The translations under genes and the position numbers were made by a program. From assembly GCA_034658975.1 (NCBI GenBank), contig JAYEGJ010000122.1, forward strand, positions 1 through 7,471: DNA of 7,471 nt, given 5' to 3'. Shown one piece after another: positions 7,345 to 7,471 of the stretch. The notes under the pieces were generated by a model that saw only the letters and a list, made by a program, of their open reading frames with translations, was not told the DNA's origin and did no database searches. The stretch's first letter is position 1. Each line of letters begins with the position of its first letter. Origin of the DNA: SZUA-217 sp034658975 (GTDB lineage Bacteria > Actinomycetota > Acidimicrobiia > Spongiisociales > ZC4RG35).

Positions 7345-7471
7345 TGGTTCCACAAACCTCAGGTAGTTAGTCCCATATGTGGCACCAACAGCCTCGAGAA
7401 TGTAGAAGGGGCGCCCCGTAGGGGGGGCCGGCTATGTGTGCTCGAAACCGCCCCACACCGCGCGGGGTCAA
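7345..7471. other. Region downstream of rpoC, no assignable gene
   Basis: These 127 nt hold no recognisable gene. In many actinobacteria the str operon (rpsL, rpsG, fusA, tuf) lies after rpoC, but no rpsL start is visible before the window ends. TGGT 7345-7348 plus CCACA 7350-7354 can pair with TGTGG 7378-7382 plus ACCA 7384-7387 (nine pairs, one mismatch, 23-nt loop) right after the rpoC stop. GCCCC 7413-7417 can pair with GGGGC 7424-7428, or GGGGCG 7408-7413 with CGCCCC 7449-7454; these two options exclude each other. None is followed by a U-tract, so a terminator is possible but unproven. I found no convincing -35/-10 pair. Confidence 0.5.

Noticed and set aside
7377..7421. 14-codon frame downstream of rpoC (ATG at 7377, TAG at 7419-7421)
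   Set aside because: It is very short, with no well-placed Shine-Dalgarno, and the length is expected by chance.
7434..7471. ATG at 7434, open to the window edge, as the start of the next gene
   Set aside because: Only 12 full codons are visible. They do not resemble the start of rpsL or another expected neighbour, and the upstream G-run is not a clear Shine-Dalgarno.

Overview
This window holds the catalytic core of a bacterial RNA polymerase operon on the + strand. The 3' part of rpoB (beta subunit, cut by the left edge) is followed by a 151-nt spacer, a complete rpoC (beta' subunit), and 127 nt of unassigned downstream DNA. Both proteins are full of invariant RNAP motifs and show no frameshift or lesion.

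The DNA is GC-rich (I estimate roughly 60%). RpoC carries the coiled-coil insertion after the N-terminal zinc region (about residues 150-225) that is typical of Actinomycetota. Zinc-site and catalytic residues of RpoC (C60/C62/C75/C78, D535/D537/D539) fall at the same numbers as I recall for Mycobacterium tuberculosis. The organism is therefore an actinobacterium, but the divergent rifampicin-pocket residues and beta' tail argue against Mycobacterium or a close relative. A deep-branching class such as Acidimicrobiia is a guess, not a demonstration.

Layout: 1-3275 rpoB, lacking about 75 N-terminal codons; 3276-3426 spacer; 3427-7344 rpoC; 7345-7471 non-coding or undetermined. Beta and beta' together form the active-site cleft: beta supplies the NTP-contacting lysines and the rifampicin pocket, and beta' supplies the Mg-binding NADFDGD loop, bridge helix, trigger loop and the sigma-binding clamp helices. 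The same-strand arrangement implies cotranscription, probably from a promoter upstream of the window.

The least ordinary part is the rpoB-rpoC spacer. A 50-codon open frame starts in an ATGA overlap with the rpoB stop and ends two bases before the rpoC ATG, filling the gap exactly. The same stretch also folds into three consecutive hairpins, the last ending just before the rpoC ribosome binding site. It may be a small coding gene, a structured RNA leader for rpoC, or both. I see no mobile element, CRISPR, tRNA or rRNA gene, and no clearly novel multi-gene system.
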